Shown here piece after piece: positions 51,270 to 63,990 of a DNA stretch of 64,000 nucleotides. The stretch is from Callorhinus ursinus (lineage: Eukaryota > Chordata > Mammalia > Carnivora > Otariidae), in the NCBI RefSeq assembly GCF_003265705.1, contig NW_020313288.1, positions 124,001 to 188,000 of the forward strand. Direction: 5' to 3'. The position numbers and the translations under genes were made by a program. The notes under the pieces were generated by a model, which saw only the letters and a program-made list of their open reading frames with translations, was not told the DNA's origin and did not search any database. How positions within the stretch are numbered: the first letter of the stretch is position 1; each line of letters begins with the position of its first letter.

Positions 51270-51540
51270 TATTTTCTTAAAAAAGATAACATTTGTGAAA
51301 TCCTAGAATAAGCAAAACTAATCTATGGTGATAGAAATCAGATCAGTGGTTGCTTCTGGGGTGGGGAGGGTGGTGGAGATTGACTCAGAAAGGCCACAAG
51401 TGATGGAAATGTTCTGTGTTTTGATAAGGGTGTGGGTTGCACAAGTGTATACATCTGCTAGAACTCATTGAGCAGTAACTGAAGAACTGAGCATTTCACT
51501 GCATGAAAATTGGACTTCTATTTTAAAAGGATACCATTTA
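51270..51540 (+). repeat. Old LINE-1 3' end
   Basis: 'atctatggtgatagaaatca', 'agtggttgcttctggggtgg', 'gggtgtgggttgcacaagtg', ending in 'tgcatgaaaattggacttct'. Confidence 0.65.
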
Positions 51541-51768
51541 TCATAGCCTAAAAAATGTAAAATAAACATACAAAAAAGCCAGTGATACATATAAATCTAA
51601 CAAAAAGAAGTGAAAAATCTTTTATGAAAAATTATAAAATTTTATTGAAAAATATGAAAGAAGATCTAAACAAAGAGAGTGAAATATATACTAATTCTTG
51701 TCTAGAAAGACTCAATATTTTAAAAATTTCAGCCTTCTCCAAAATTGAACTATAGGTCCAACACAATT

Positions 51769-51955
51769 CCTTTTTTTTTAAGATTTTATTTATTTATTTG
51801 ACAGAGAGAGAAGGAACACAAGCAGGGGGAGTGGGAGAGGGAGACGCAGGCTTCCCGCCGAGCAGGGAGCCCAATGTGGGGCTTGATCCCAGGACCCTGG
51901 GATCATGACCTGAGCCAAAGGCAGGCACTTAACAACTGAGCCAGCCAGGCACCCC
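51769..51955 (-). mobile_element. Can-SINE with perfect 15-bp TSD
   Basis: Minus orientation, ending CAGCCAGGCACCCC. AGGTCCAACACAATT is repeated exactly at 51754-51768 and 51956-51970. Confidence 0.95.
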
Positions 51956-52139
51956 AGGTCCAACACAATTTCAATTAAAATCTCAAAATGGTTTTTCACT
52001 GAACTTGGTACATGAATCCTAAAATTTATATGGGAAAGCACAGAGTCACAAATAGCCAAGACAAGTCTGTAGAGAAAAAGTTAACTGGGAATACTCGCAT
52101 CAAGACTTATCATAAATCTACAGTAATTAAGACAATGTA

Positions 52140-52620
52140 ATTATAGCAGTTAGCCTCCAAGATGGCCCCCAGTGGCCCCCAGATCCCAGTACTTATGCCC
52201 TAGTTGTAATTACCTCTCTCACTGAACCAAGATTAGCCCTGTGTGACTGACTGATAGAGTATGGTAGAAGTAATGATACATGACTTTTCAAGGCTTGGTA
52301 ATAAAAGGCATTCCTGCTTCCACTTTGGGCCTCTTGGGTCACTGACCAGCCACCATGTTGTGAGACCCCTCAGTCAGCCCTTTGGAGAGGAACTGGGTTC
52401 CATGTGGTTGAATCATCAAGGAAGCAGATCCTCCAGCCACAGTTGAGCCTTTGGATGACTGCAGCCCTGGCTGACATCTGACTGCAACCTCACAAGAAAC
52501 CCCAGCTGAGCCATTTCATCATTCCTGATCCAAATAACTCATAAGCATAATAAGTGCTCAATAAAGGAATATTTGGGGGATAATTTGTTACTTAGCAATA
52601 GATAAGAAATATAGGGATAA
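52140..52620 (+). repeat. Ancient LTR-like repeat, copy B
   Basis: 'ttagccctgtgtgactgact', 'ggtaataaaaggcattcctg', 'agccaccatgttgtgagacc', 'tgacatctgactgcaacctc', 'taatttgttacttagcaata'. Fullest of three dispersed copies. A further piece resembling its 5' part lies at 53290-53430. Family not assigned. Confidence 0.6.
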
Positions 52621-52739
52621 AGACAAATAAACCATAATAGAGGACCCAGAAATAAATCATACGTGTTTGAAAATGTCTTTTATGACTGAGCAGGTATTAC
52701 ACATGTATGGTAAAAAGAAATATTATTTTATAATTGTGG

Positions 52740-53260
52740 GTGGTTCAACTGGTTATCCATAAGGGCAAAAAAACAAATACACCAAATTCCTGCCTCCCTC
52801 ATATCCTACTCGAAACAAATTCCAGATGGTATTAAAGACTTAAATGCTAAAGGCAAGACTTTGAGAAGACAATTGAGGAGACTATCTGGATGACCTCAGA
52901 ACTGTGAGTGATTCTGGAACAACAAAAGTCCAAATGATAAGCAGGATTTGATCAAACTAAAAGGTCTATTCATCCAAAAGTATCAGGAAGAGAGTAACAA
53001 GACAAGCCACAGAGTGAATACGGATATTTGCTACACATTTGTATTCAAATTTATAAAGAATTCCTAATGATTCAGTAAGAAAAAGACAAGAATTCAATCA
53101 GAAAATTGGCAAGATACGAACACAAGTTTCCCTGAAGAAGAGTCACAAATGCCCCCAAGCCCATGAGGAGGCAGTCAACTTTGGTAGTCATTTAAGTGAT
53201 GCTAATTAAAACCACAAGATACTATTTCCCACCCACCAGATATGCAAACTTTTTAAAGTC
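52740..53260. repeat. Old LINE-1 ORF2-end remnant
   Basis: 'gatggtattaaagacttaaa', 'aaaactaaaaggt'-like and 'acttcagtaagaaaaagaca'-like strings of the L1M type. Too decayed for a confident orientation. Confidence 0.45.
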
Positions 53261-53629
53261 AGGCAAATACCAAGTAGAAGCAGAGCAGAGTCTGCTTCCC
53301 CATCTTTTGTGTCTGGGCTGGTCTGTGACTTGCCTTGACCAATAGAATGCAGTGGCAGCAACACTGTGTGAATTCAAGCTTAGGCATCCAGAGGCTTTGT
53401 AACCTCTGCTCTTGCTTTCTTGGAACACTGCTGCCAAATTAAAGAGCTCAGGCTAAACTCTGGAGGGTGAGAGACCATGTGGAGCAGAGACGAACATGCT
53501 GGCCAAGGCTGGAGGGAGGTGAAAATACACCAGGTCATCCCCTTTTGGTGTGCATGGTATCTCCGTCAGTCCTGTCTGGAGGCTCTACTCTGCCCTCCCT
53601 CCCCCCCTCCTTTCTTTTCTTTTTTTCTC

Positions 53630-54175
53630 TTCTTTTATAGTAGACTTTATGTTTTAGAGCAGTTTTAGGTCCACAGAGTAACTGAATGCAAGGTAGAGAG
53701 ATTTCCCATACATCTCCCTACCTCCAAGCATGCACAGCCTCCCCCACTATCAGCCTCCCCCACCGGAGAGGGTACATTTGTTATAACCAATGAACCTACA
53801 TCTTATAACCAATGAACCTACATTGAAAAGTCTGTAGTTGACATCAAGGTTCACTCCTGATGTACATTCTGTGGGTTTGGACAAATATATAATGACACGT
53901 ATCCACCATTATAGTAACATACAGAGTAGTTTCATTGCCTTCAAGTCCCTCTGCGCTCCACCTGTTCATCTTTCCCTCCCCCCAGCCCCTGGCAAACACT
54001 GTCTCCATAATTCCCCTTGTCTGTATGTCCCACAGTTTCCTTATCCATCACCTACTGAAGGACATCTTGGCTGCTTCCAAGTTCTGGCAATGATGTATAA
54101 AGCTGCTATAAATATCTATGTGCAGGTTTCTGTGTGGACATGAGTTCTCAGCTCCTTTGGGTAAATATATTTTTT
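53630..54175 (-). repeat. Old LINE-1 3' end, minus orientation
   Basis: 'gagcagttttaggtccacag', 'agatttcccatacatctccc', 'gtgggtttggacaaatatat', 'tatccaccattatagtaaca', 'aagctgctataaatatctat'. A short internal duplication TTATAACCAATGAACCTACA repeats at about 53780-53822. Confidence 0.75.
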
Positions 54176-54929
54176 AATTAAACATTATAGTTACATTTCC
54201 AAGTCCTGTGCACTGTCTCTGATCTCATTCTCTTCTTTCCCTCCTCACTGGTTGCCTGTCTCTGCAAGTAGATGTGGACCGTTCCAGCCCATGTCCTCAT
54301 TCCCTCCACACGTGCACGCATCCACAAACAGCAAGTAGTGTGCTTCTATACTGTCTTGTGTTCCTTCCTTTCTGTCCCATGGCTCACCCTCCCTTTCTCG
54401 CTACAGCCCTATTCCCCAAAGCTGTCTCTAAAGAGTCACTCAGTGAACCAGCACTGCCTGTGTGAGCCAGCCCCTCCCCTCCAGAGCCCCCAGTCCTTCC
54501 GGGGAGGCACCGTTTATGGAGAGCATTGCCTCTTCCAAACCTGAGATGAAGAGTTTGGCATACACGGGTTTGTGCAATCCTCCCAACAACATGGCTACTG
54601 AGATCTAGGAGGCGCGCTCTAACGACATCTGCCTTCCAGTTGTTCAAACCCAAAACGTTGGCATTACCTTGACTCCTCTGATTCTCTCTCATCCACTTCC
54701 AACCCATCAACAAATGCTATTGGTTCCACCTTCCAAATACAGCCAGAATCCCGCCCCTCCTCTGCACCTGCCAGGCCGAAGCCACTATTATCCCTCACCT
54801 GCATTATTACTGCGGTGCTCCTCGTTGGGACTGCTTGCTTCTGCCCCTGGACCCATATCATTTATTTTCAACATGGCAGCCAGAGAAATATTGTCAAAAT
54901 CTTCCCAAGGCTTCCATCCTACCCAGATG

Positions 54930-55195
54930 CAAACCACAAGACCCCACATGACCTGTCCCATCCCCTCCCTCCCCTCGCCTGCCCCCATTCTCCTCCTAGC
55001 TCTCTCTGCTGCATCCACACAGGCCTCCTCACTGTTCCTCCAACCTGCCAGGCATGGCCGTGCCCCAGGGCCTTTGCACAGGCTGTTCCTGTCTGCTCAG
55101 AATGTCCATCCCCAATTAACCTGGTGCTTCTTCCGGGCCTTTGAGGAGATGTCACTCTCCGTGAGACCTTCCCAGTCCCTCTATTTAAAACTGCA

Positions 55196-55241
<46 letters not shown>

Positions 55242-55470
55242 CACTCCCTATCCTCCCCTTTGCTTTGTGTTTTTTCACAGAGCTTATTGTCTGGGGCACT
55301 GTATATTTCTCTTACTTATTTTGTTAGTATCTGTCTGTCCTCCCTTACACACTGACACATCAGCTCCACAAGGAGAGGATTCTCGGTGTCGTTTGCTCAC
55401 TGCCATGGCCTTAACACTTAGTACAATGCCTGCCACCCCGCAGATGCTCAGTAAAAGTTGGTGAATAAAT
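54930..55470 (+). repeat. L2 with internal (CA)n
   Basis: 'ccccagggcctttgcacagg', 'gagacttcccagtccctct'-like, (CA)n at 55197-55236, 'gtctggggcactgtatattt', 'aatgcctgccaccccgcaga', 'gctcagtaaaagttggtgaa'. Confidence 0.75.
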
Positions 55471-55474
55471 GAAT

Positions 55475-55620
55475 CCACATTTTACAAGTGAGACAACTGA
55501 GCCTCAGTGAGGATCTATCGCTTGCCTGAGGCCACACAGGAAGGAATGAAGAGCCAGACACAAGTTCTCTGAGCCTAGAGGCCATGCCCTTAACCACTGT
55601 ACCACCCTACCTCTTTGAAC
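55475..55620 (-). repeat. MIR fragment
   Basis: 'tacaagtgagacaactgagc', 'cttgcctgaggccacacagg', 'cccttaaccactgtaccacc'; reverse MIR. Confidence 0.7.
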
Positions 55621-56814
55621 CACACCAGTCTGCCTCCTGGTGCCACGCAGGAGGTTTGGCACGTGACAGGAACCACATGTAACACTCTCCTGCCCAGCAG
55701 CCTTGTAGGCTGATTCCAGACAGGGCTTGCAAGTCACCAGGGGCAACAGAACAGTTGGCCTCATCTGGCCTGAGGGAGGAAGTTCCCTCCTGACCTCAGG
55801 GAGATCAGCTGAGTCTTGAGACTTCTTCCCCCAAGTCATGTGACATCTCAAGGGGGGACAGGGGGTATGACTTATCAGGCCTCCAGGCTGGGGTAGGGCC
55901 AGCTGAAGAAAAGGGCTCCCTCAGGCAGCAAGAATGACCGAGGTTAGACCACCAGAAGGACTTTCTGGTAGCCCAAAGCCTGGGAGAGGTGGCAAAGGAC
56001 AGGGGACCTTTTAACCAAAGTTAGGAGGGGTGTGTGAGAACACTTCCTCCGTGTTGGTGAGGTAAGCCCCTCAGCCCCCTCCCCCTTCCACCAGAATATC
56101 AAAGAGTTGGGCTGGCACCTTGCCCATATGCAAATCAGCACCCAGACACTTCCCCTTTGCCTGCTGGTCCTCCATCAGCACAACCTCTGCCCAAGGCAAA
56201 GAAAGAGCCAGAAAGGTTGGTTTAGTTTGCCACCCTCCTCTCGGGAACCAGTATGCAGGAACAGAGGCCCCATTTGGTGACTGGGGGCAGGGAGCAGCAG
56301 CAAGGACCCACAGCTGAGCACAACTGCTGCAATCAGCTCCCCTACCCCCACCCCAGCCCAGGGAGCCACCGGAAACAGGAAATGCCTGTTACCAGGGCTT
56401 GCTCAGGGAGACAGAAGAAGGGGGGCCTCTGCATTCAGCCCTGAAGCCCCTTAATCTTGGGACTGCAAGACTTCATCTTGCAGACCAGAGAGGGTGGGTG
56501 TTCTGTGCTCCTGCTTCAAAGCCTGGAAACAGAGGTACAGAGCATCAACTCTGCATCCTGGCCTTCAAAACCTTCCCCATGCCAGCCTATCTCTATTCTG
56601 TCTCCTCCTCTCTCACCCGAACACACACTCAACACCTCAGTGTCAGTCGAGGTGGTCAGAGAGACATGGTTCCTCTCCCAGCCCAGCCGCAGCAAGCTCA
56701 AGGACCTTGGATGCGTTACTGCACCATCTGGTGCCTCCACTTCCTCGTCTTCGCTCTGGGAATGAAAATATCAACCGAATCTCCACTCTAGCACCTGGCC
56801 CACCAAGCAGGGTC

Positions 56815-57870
56815 ATACATTCATTCAGCAAGCATGTATTGAGTGCCTACTCTGTGCCAAGCCCCGGGACCTGGTGGTGGCCAAGACAGACAGAACACTG
56901 TCTCCAAAGAGCTTATAGTCTAGTGGGGAGATGGACACTGAGCAGACAGTGGCATTAATAATTGATTGGTTACAACAGTGGTGGGTGAGTGAGCATGGGA
57001 AACAGCATAGGGAGCCCCAGGAGGGATCTGGTTAAATGGGAAAGGTGTCTGATAAAGCCAAGGACTAAGGGATGGCAAAGCAAGAGAAGTGCTCCAGGCA
57101 ACCCTCACGAACCGCTGGCTGGGATGTCAATGGTGCAACCAAGTTGGAAGAATGGTTTGGCAGTTTCTTTAAAGGTTAGACGCACATCTACCACACAACT
57201 TATTCTACCTTCAGGCGTTTACACTGAGAAACGAAAGCAAGTGTTCACACGGAGCTGAATGTTCACAGCAGCCATATCAGTGTCAGCCGAAATATGGCGA
57301 CAACCCAAGTGTCCATCAAGAGGAGAAAGGGTGAGCACACTGTGGGGCGTCCATACGCTGGAATTCAACTCAGGAATAAGGTATGAAGGACTGATACACA
57401 CAGCGCTATGATAAATCGCAGAAGAATGGTGCCCAGTGAAAGAAGCAGACCAAGAGTGTGCATAGCGTATGATCAGATGGAGCGGCATGACAGAGCGCTT
57501 TAATCTTGCAACCACCCCTTCATTGATTCAACAAATATTTATTGAGCATCGACTATGCCCCACGTACTGATCGAAGTCATGGGGATACAGCTGTGAACAA
57601 AAGAGATACACATCCCTGCTAGCATGAGGCTGACTCTCTGGTAGAAGGAGACACACCACCGAAGTGTTACACGGGTATGTATGTATGAAGGGAGAAAAGT
57701 AGTGGGATAAGGGGAGGGGAGCGCTAGGAAGGGGTGCAGTTTTAAATAAGGTCTGGGGAGCTTCTCTCAGAATGTGACATTGGAGTAAGGGCTTGAAGGA
57801 TGGAATGATCCAGGTGGGTGCCTGGAGGAAAAGCATTCCAGGCAGAGGGAACAGCCAAGGCAAAAGCCCT
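56815..57870. repeat. Ancient repeats flanking an old LINE-1 fragment
   Basis: 56815-56960 and 57515-57860 share a pattern (CATTCAGCAAGCATGTATTGAG or CAACAAATATTTATTGAGCA, then 'ggggatacagctgtgaacaa'-like and 'gcaaaagccctgaggcagga'-like). 57100-57510 is L1M-like ('atgttcacagcagccatatc', 'gaattcaactcaggaataag'). Confidence 0.55.
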
Positions 57871-58022
57871 GAGGCAGGACACTGCCTGGTGCATTGGAAA
57901 AAGAGGTTGGAGGCCAGTGTGGCTGGAGCAACGTGAGAAAGTAGGAGTGGGAGGGAGTGAACCAAGGGCAGTATCAGGTGCTGATTTACCAAAACTGGAT
58001 ATCAAAACTGCGTAATCAGGGG

Positions 58023-58409
58023 TGCCTGGGGGGCTCAGTAGGCTAAGCATCCGATTCTTGATTTTGGCTCAGGTCACAACCTCAGGGTTGATTGAGCCCC
58101 GCGTCAGGCTCCATGCTGGGCATGGAGACTGCTTAAGATTCTCTTTCTCCATGGGGCGCCTGGGTGGCTCAGATGGTTAAGCATCTGCCTTTGGCTTGGG
58201 TCGCAATCTCCAGGTCCTGGGATCAAGCCCTACGTTGGGCTCCAGCTCAGGAGGGAGTCTGCTTCTCCCTCTTCCTCTGCCTCTCCCCCTGCTTGTGCTC
58301 TCTCTGTGTCTTTCTCTCAAATAAATAAATAAATATTAAAAAAAAAAGATTCTCTCTCCCTCTGCCCCTCCCCCACCTCTCCCTCTCTAAATAATTTAAA
58401 AAAAAAAAA
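58023..58409 (+). mobile_element. Can-SINE nested inside an older Can-SINE
   Basis: Older copy 58023-58152 (GGTGCCTGGGGGGCTCAGTA, 'cttgattttggctcaggtca') resumes at about 58345-58409. The younger copy 58153-58347 (GGGGCGCCTGGGTGGCTCAG) is inserted at AAGATTCTCTTTCTCC, which reappears as AAGATTCTCTCTCCCTC after it. Confidence 0.9.
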
Positions 58410-59549
58410 CTGTGTAATCAAAATGGGACAGGTGGTTGTCACCAGAGCATTCCACCCTTTGGCCATATCTCAGGGTCCCTGAGAAGGAAGCACAAATGGT
58501 CAATGCCTTTTCCCTAATTCCCCTGGTCCCACACTCCAGCGCAGATCACACTGAAGGGAACAGGCCCACATCTTTTGGGGTGCTGGATGTTACACCCATG
58601 TGGGGATCATTCTGAGTCCCCAGGGCAGAGAGGCACAAGACAGACACCCCAAGGTGGATTTCTGGAAACATGTCCATTGAGGAGCCATGAAGTTGCTGTG
58701 GTATTCTACCAGGACTAGAGGTGACCTAGAGGAAGCCAGGGACATAATTACTGCAGGCAGATCTCTGATGGGTTGTCTGGTGGAAGGCTGATGAGCTGTG
58801 TGCTGGTGGAGAGTCCTCAGAAAGGAGATCTGGGTTTGATCTAAGATTAAACTAAACTCCAAAACCACCAGAACCATTAGAACTAAAGAGGACCCCGCCT
58901 CGGGAAATGAAACCATTGCATTTCACCCGTTCTCAGGCAAAAAGCAATAACAGCAGCTCCCGTTGAGATAGCACTGAGCTCCAAGAGGCAGTTACTATGA
59001 GGACCATTGGTCGGTTTGCTCTCAGATCCATTCCCTGCCTGCCCTTTGCTCTGTGTCACAGCAAAGGGAACTACATTTCCCAGTCTCCTTTGCACCCTGG
59101 CTTCCAGGTAGGCTCAGCCAATGGGATGCCCAGGCAGGAAACCAAAGCGCGGCAGGAAGAGAAGCCAAGGTGTTTCTCCCTCTCTTGCTCTGCCTCTTCA
59201 GCAGCAAATACTCTCCTTCCTGGTCTCCGCTCCCTGATGGCAGTGCTTGCAGAAGGTCCTGGCTCCCCTGAATGGTTCTGGCCTCTGGACCCTGGTCACA
59301 CCACCTCTTCTACTGTTTCTCCAGCCCAGTGGCCACTCTCTGGGTTACCTCAGTATTCCCCATCTGTCTTTCAGCTCCCTCATCACCCATTGGCCATTCC
59401 CCAAATTAAATCCTCTCTGTCTGAAAGATCTAAGATGTTTTCTGCTTTGCTGGCTAAACCCTGACTGAGAAAACCAGAAATTTGAATCCAAGACTATCTC
59501 CATAACCACTTAAAAGTTTCATATGTCCACCTCAAAGAGGCGATATTCA

Positions 59550-60330
59550 TATAGTGCTTATGGTCACAGGTTTGGGGGTTCAAATCCCAACATAGCTACT
59601 TGTTCACTTGGGCAACTCACTTAAATTTTCCATGTTTCCATTTCCTCATCTGTGAGACTAGGATAATAATGAAAACAGGTTGTGCTTTCCAAAGATAGCC
59701 ACGAACATAGCACCTGTCCAGCATGCTCTTCTGCAGTGGGACTTGTCACATCACCATCGGGAGGTGCAGTCTGATTCCCCTGCCCTTGAATCCAGGCTGG
59801 TCTTAGCAAATTACAGCAAAGCAACACCACCTGGTCTCTAAGTAGGTCAGAAGAAAACTTGCAGCTTCCACCTTGAGAAACCCTTGATCTCTCCACACTC
59901 CTCAAAACCCAGTCACCATGTTGTGAGGAAGCCCAAGCCACATGGAGAGGCCACGGGCCACTGCTCCAGTCAACAGCCCCAGCCTGAGCTCAGTCACCCC
60001 ATCCCAGACTCCCAGCGTGCAGGGGAAGGCTCCTCCAGCTGATTCCAGCCCTCAGACATTCAAGGCTTCTCATCGTGGGGCTGAAAAACCATCATCCCCA
60101 CACTCCATTTGAATTCCTGACTCACAGAATCTGTGAGAATTCTAAAATAGTTGTCTTACATCTTTAAGTTTGGGGTGGTTTGATTTGCAGAAGAGATAAC
60201 CTGAACATCATGGCACCTACTCCATGGATTTGCTGTGAAAATCAAATGAGTTATAAGTGTTACATACTTGGAACAACACTTGCACATATTAAGTGCTCCA
60301 TAAATGGACCTGCTTCTACTGTTGTTATTT
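59550..60330 (+). repeat. MIR split by an LTR-like repeat
   Basis: 59550-59683 is the 5' part of a MIR ('gttcaaatcccaacatagct', 'cctcatctgtgagactagga'). 60200-60330 is its 3' part ('ttgctgtgaaaatcaaatga', 'attaagtgctccataaatgg'). Between them, 59684-60195, is copy C of the ancient LTR-like repeat ('cagtcaccatgttgtgagga'). Confidence 0.75.
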
Positions 60331-60639
60331 ATTATACTCTCTGACACTCTTCCCATCCACTTCGATAAAACTGTTCGTTTCAAAGTACCAACACCTCACT
60401 GTCGATACACTTTCTTCTTTTGGTCTCTAGCTTTCCTCCTAAGTCACTGGCTCTCTTCTGACTCCTTGGCTTCTTCTTCCTTCTCTCCCCAACCTCTCCA
60501 TGCAGCTACACCCTGAGGCTCAGACCCCTTTTCTTCTCTCTCTCTCCTCCCTCCCCAAATGATCTCATCTCCCCCTATGAGTTTGCTTACCAATCACTAC
60601 GCGGTACGGCTTGCAGCATGTGACAACTTTACAACCATT

Positions 60640-60800
60640 CACTCATTTAATTCTTGTAATAGACCTATAAGTCAGGGACTATCCTGACCCCCATTTGAAA
60701 GGTGGGGAGACTGAGTGACGGAAAGGTACAGTAACTCACCCAAGATCACACAGTCAAGACTAGAACCCAGACCCCCATGTAACTAGAGTCCTTGCCCCTC
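60640..60800 (-). repeat. MIR fragment
   Basis: 'actcatttaattcttgtaat', 'caagatcacacagtcaagac', 'agaacccagacccccatgta'; reverse MIR. Confidence 0.75.
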
Positions 60801-60804
60801 AAAC

Positions 60805-61022
60805 AGGGTTTATCAGCCTCAGCACAATTGATACTTCAGTGGCTGTCCTGGGATTACAGAACATTTAGGATATAAGCAGCATCCCTGGTCTCTACCCATT
60901 AGATGCCAGGAGCACACCACTCCCTCCAGTAGTGAGAACCAAAAATATCTCCAGGCATTTCCAAATGTCCCCTGGGGGGACAGAGTTGCTCCCCACACCC
61001 CCGGTGGAGAACCACTGCACTA
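60805..61022 (+). mobile_element. MER5A-like DNA transposon relic (hAT-Charlie)
   Basis: 'tatcagcctcagcacaattg', 'gcagcatccctggtctctac', 'ccaaatgtcccctgggggga', 'gagaaccactgcac' at the end: the non-autonomous MER5A pattern. A second copy, inverted, lies at 62455-62615. Confidence 0.8.
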
Positions 61023-61159
61023 ACCAGTATGTTGTGCTGCCTTCCATCTCCGGGGTAACTCAGCCCCATCAGAATTCCCCCCAAACTTGACTCTCCCCAG
61101 CCTTCCCATCTTAGCAAATATTGCCCCCATTCACAAGGTTCCTAAGCTACAAACTTAGA

Positions 61160-61735
61160 CATCATCTCACCTCCTTTCGTTCACTTCGACCCCTCCCCCA
61201 TCTGGTCTGTCAGGAAGTCTGACCAGCACAACCACTGAAATGTGAGCCCATCCCCTGTTCCTGACTCCTAGTCCAGCCACCATCACATCCCTGTGGGACA
61301 TCTCCATCAACCCCTCCACCCATGTCCCCTCATTGCCATTTCAATCACTCTAACAGTCCAGTCCCCACAGAGCAGCTAGAGGGACCTCCTTAACCCACCA
61401 ATTTGCTTAAACCCTCCAAGGACTTCCCATCACATCTAATTGTGCACACATACCCACAGCCACACTAGTGAAGCACCTTCCTCACAACCTTAATCCCATC
61501 ACTTTCCCTTCTCTATTCACCTTCATTTAGACCCTCCTCACCACAGGGCCTTTGCATGGCATTTACCCTCCTCAGCCCATTCTTCCCAGAGCTAGCTCCT
61601 CAGCCTTCAGCTTTCAGCTTTCCTTGACCAACCTCCAGAAGTATGCCCCTTTCCTCTCCTCCATCTTGACCTCTAGCTTATTTTGTCTGCAGCATTTATT
61701 GCAATATTTTGTTGATTTGCTTCTTTACTGTCTAT
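61160..61735 (+). repeat. L2 fragments
   Basis: 'cacagggcctttgcatggca', 'ttccttgaccaacctccaga', and a preceding L2 body segment with 'cctccaaggacttcccatca'. Confidence 0.65.
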
Positions 61736-62212
61736 AGTGGGTTGAATGGTGGCCACCCCAAAAGATATAACTACTTTAGATCCCTAGAACCTACCTGTGA
61801 ATGTGACATTATTTGGGGAGGGGGGGAAATAATAAAAGGACTTTGCAAGATGTCATTTAGTTAAGGATCTCGAGATCACAAGATCATCCTGGATTACTGG
61901 GGTGGGCCCTAAATTCACCAACAAGTGTCCTCACATGAGACACACAGAAGAGACCCACAGACAGATAGACACAGAGGAGACAAGCTGGTGAAGACAGAGT
62001 GACAGTCAGGAGCCAAGGAACACCAGGAGCCACTGGAAGCTGGAAGAGGCAAGGAATGGATTCTCCCCGAGAACCTCCAGACAGAGCTCGACCCTGCTCA
62101 CACCTTGATTTCAGACCTCTAATCTCTGGAACTGTGAGACAATGTATTTCTGGTATTTTAAGCCATCCAGCTTGTGGTCCTTTGTTAGTGCAGCCACAGG
62201 AAACAAGTATAC
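61736..62212 (+). mobile_element. Solo MaLR (MLT1-like) LTR in VAV1 intron 1
   Basis: 'gtgggttgaatggtggccac', 'gaatgtgacattatttgggg', 'gaaggaatggattctccc'-like, 'tttcagacctctaatctctg', 'ttaagccatccagcttgtgg', ending 'ggaaacaagtata'. Same family type as 17767-18175 but more diverged. Confidence 0.75.
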
Positions 62213-62454
62213 TGCCCTTCTTCCCCACAAGGCCATGAACCCAGGAGACCAGAGAATGTGTCTGCTGTGTTCTTTCCCATAGCCCCAGCACTCAGCACAG
62301 CTCCTGTTGCTGATAATAAAATAAGTGATTATTCTAACTCAATGAAGCTCTCGATCTCTTCTTCACTGTCCCCAGACAGTAACTGTCCGTGCATGTCTCT
62401 GTGGACCCTCCCCAAGATCAGAAGCTCACTCCCTCCAAAACAGAGTTTCAGTGG

Positions 62455-62615
62455 GGGGGGGGGAGGGATTCTACCTCCTATGGGACATTTGACAATGTCT
62501 GCAGACATTTTCTTGTCACAGCTGCAGGGGAGACGGTGCTACTGGCATCGAGTGGGTGGAGGTCAGGGATGCTGTCAAACATCCTATGATGCACAGAGCA
62601 GCCCCCAGGACGGAG
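62455..62615 (-). mobile_element. MER5A-like relic, minus orientation
   Basis: 'gggacatttgacaatgtctg', 'gacattttcttgtcacagct', 'cctatgatgcacagagcagc': reverse complement of the MER5A pattern at 60805-61022. Preceded by a G-homopolymer run. Confidence 0.7.
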
Positions 62616-63829
62616 AAAGATGGGGCTCCAGTTGTCAGCGGTGGGGACTGGCAAGAGGCTGTGCAGCAACTTCGTACTTGATGCCAGTGTAAACACCGAT
62701 TGCCTCCTGACAGCTATTCCCATTCTTCTGCTAGCAGCCCCGCAGTGTCCCCTGGGAGCCACCCGTCCTCCTTCTAGTCTAGCTCTTTTGGGTGGGGTCG
62801 ACTCCTCCCCATCTCCAGAAATAGATAGATATGTGACCTCAGCCTGGCCAATCAGAGCCGCATATTCTACCAACCACAACAACTGGTTGAGGAACAGATA
62901 TGTGACTCCCCCCACACCCACACAACACACATACACAAAGAAATCATGCCCAGTGAAGCATAGATTGGGGCTTGAGCCGCTATTTTCCACTGTACACAAA
63001 AATGTGGGCATCTAAATTTGGAGCAGCTGGGCACCCTTGCCTGCCACCATGAGGGGAAAGGATGACTGAGAATGGAGGAAAACAACTGGAAAGGGGGTGG
63101 AGGTGATCCTGAGATAGAGCCCCTGGATCCAGCTGGACCTGAAGCTTTTTTCTCCTAAGCTTTTCAGTTATGTGAGCTAGTAAATATTATTATTATTTTT
63201 TTTTAGTAAATATTATTTTTTACAAAGGCAGTTTCAGTTGGGTTTTTGGTCACTAGGTCTAAAACTCTTGGTTAAAATTTCTGCAGACTGAGCTCAGAAT
63301 TTCCTCAAACTTCAAATTTCTCCAACTGAACATCCCTTATCTCTTCCCCAAGGGACCTGGCTCCCAAGTTCCTCCTAAAGCCCAGGTCTCAGAACACCAT
63401 CCCCGCTATCAAAGGGGGACAGTTAATCTGTACATTGTGGTGAGATCTTTAGAAGCTCAGCTGTGCCCACCCAACACACCCTTGGGTACTGCCCACTTCC
63501 TGGCGCCATTAATGTTAACAAGGGAGACAAACAGAACTTCTTTTGGCTCCTCAAATATGCCCCAACCTCCACACTCAATTGCCATGTCACCTCCTCCAAG
63601 ACGCCTACCGTGGTTGCTTCTGGGGTTTCCCGCCTCTCCGCTCCCATAATGCCCTGGGCTCCACCCACCCATCAGCTGACTGTGTGTTCCACTCTTGGGT
63701 AACTGCCTACTTCCTCGTCTATTTCCATGAGCTGCATGAGGATCTGTGTGTTAATCATCATGGCATTCTCCATCATCCTGTGCATGGCTTAACCCAAGGA
63801 AATATCCACGACATGGGTGATGTCATCAT

Positions 63830-63990
63830 TATTATTATTACTAGCATCATCATCATCACTTTCCCCATTTTACAAGTGAGAAAACCAAAGGCAAGAGAGG
63901 CCTAGACACTTGCTTAGCCACTGCTAACCAACCACCACTAACCAATAATAAGTAAGCACTCAACAAATACCCACTAAATCAGGGATCAAT
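63830..63990 (-). repeat. MIR fragment at window end
   Basis: 'attattattattactagcat', 'ccattttacaagtgagaaaa' and 'gaggcctagacacttgctta'; reverse MIR with a small AT-triplet run. Confidence 0.55.
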
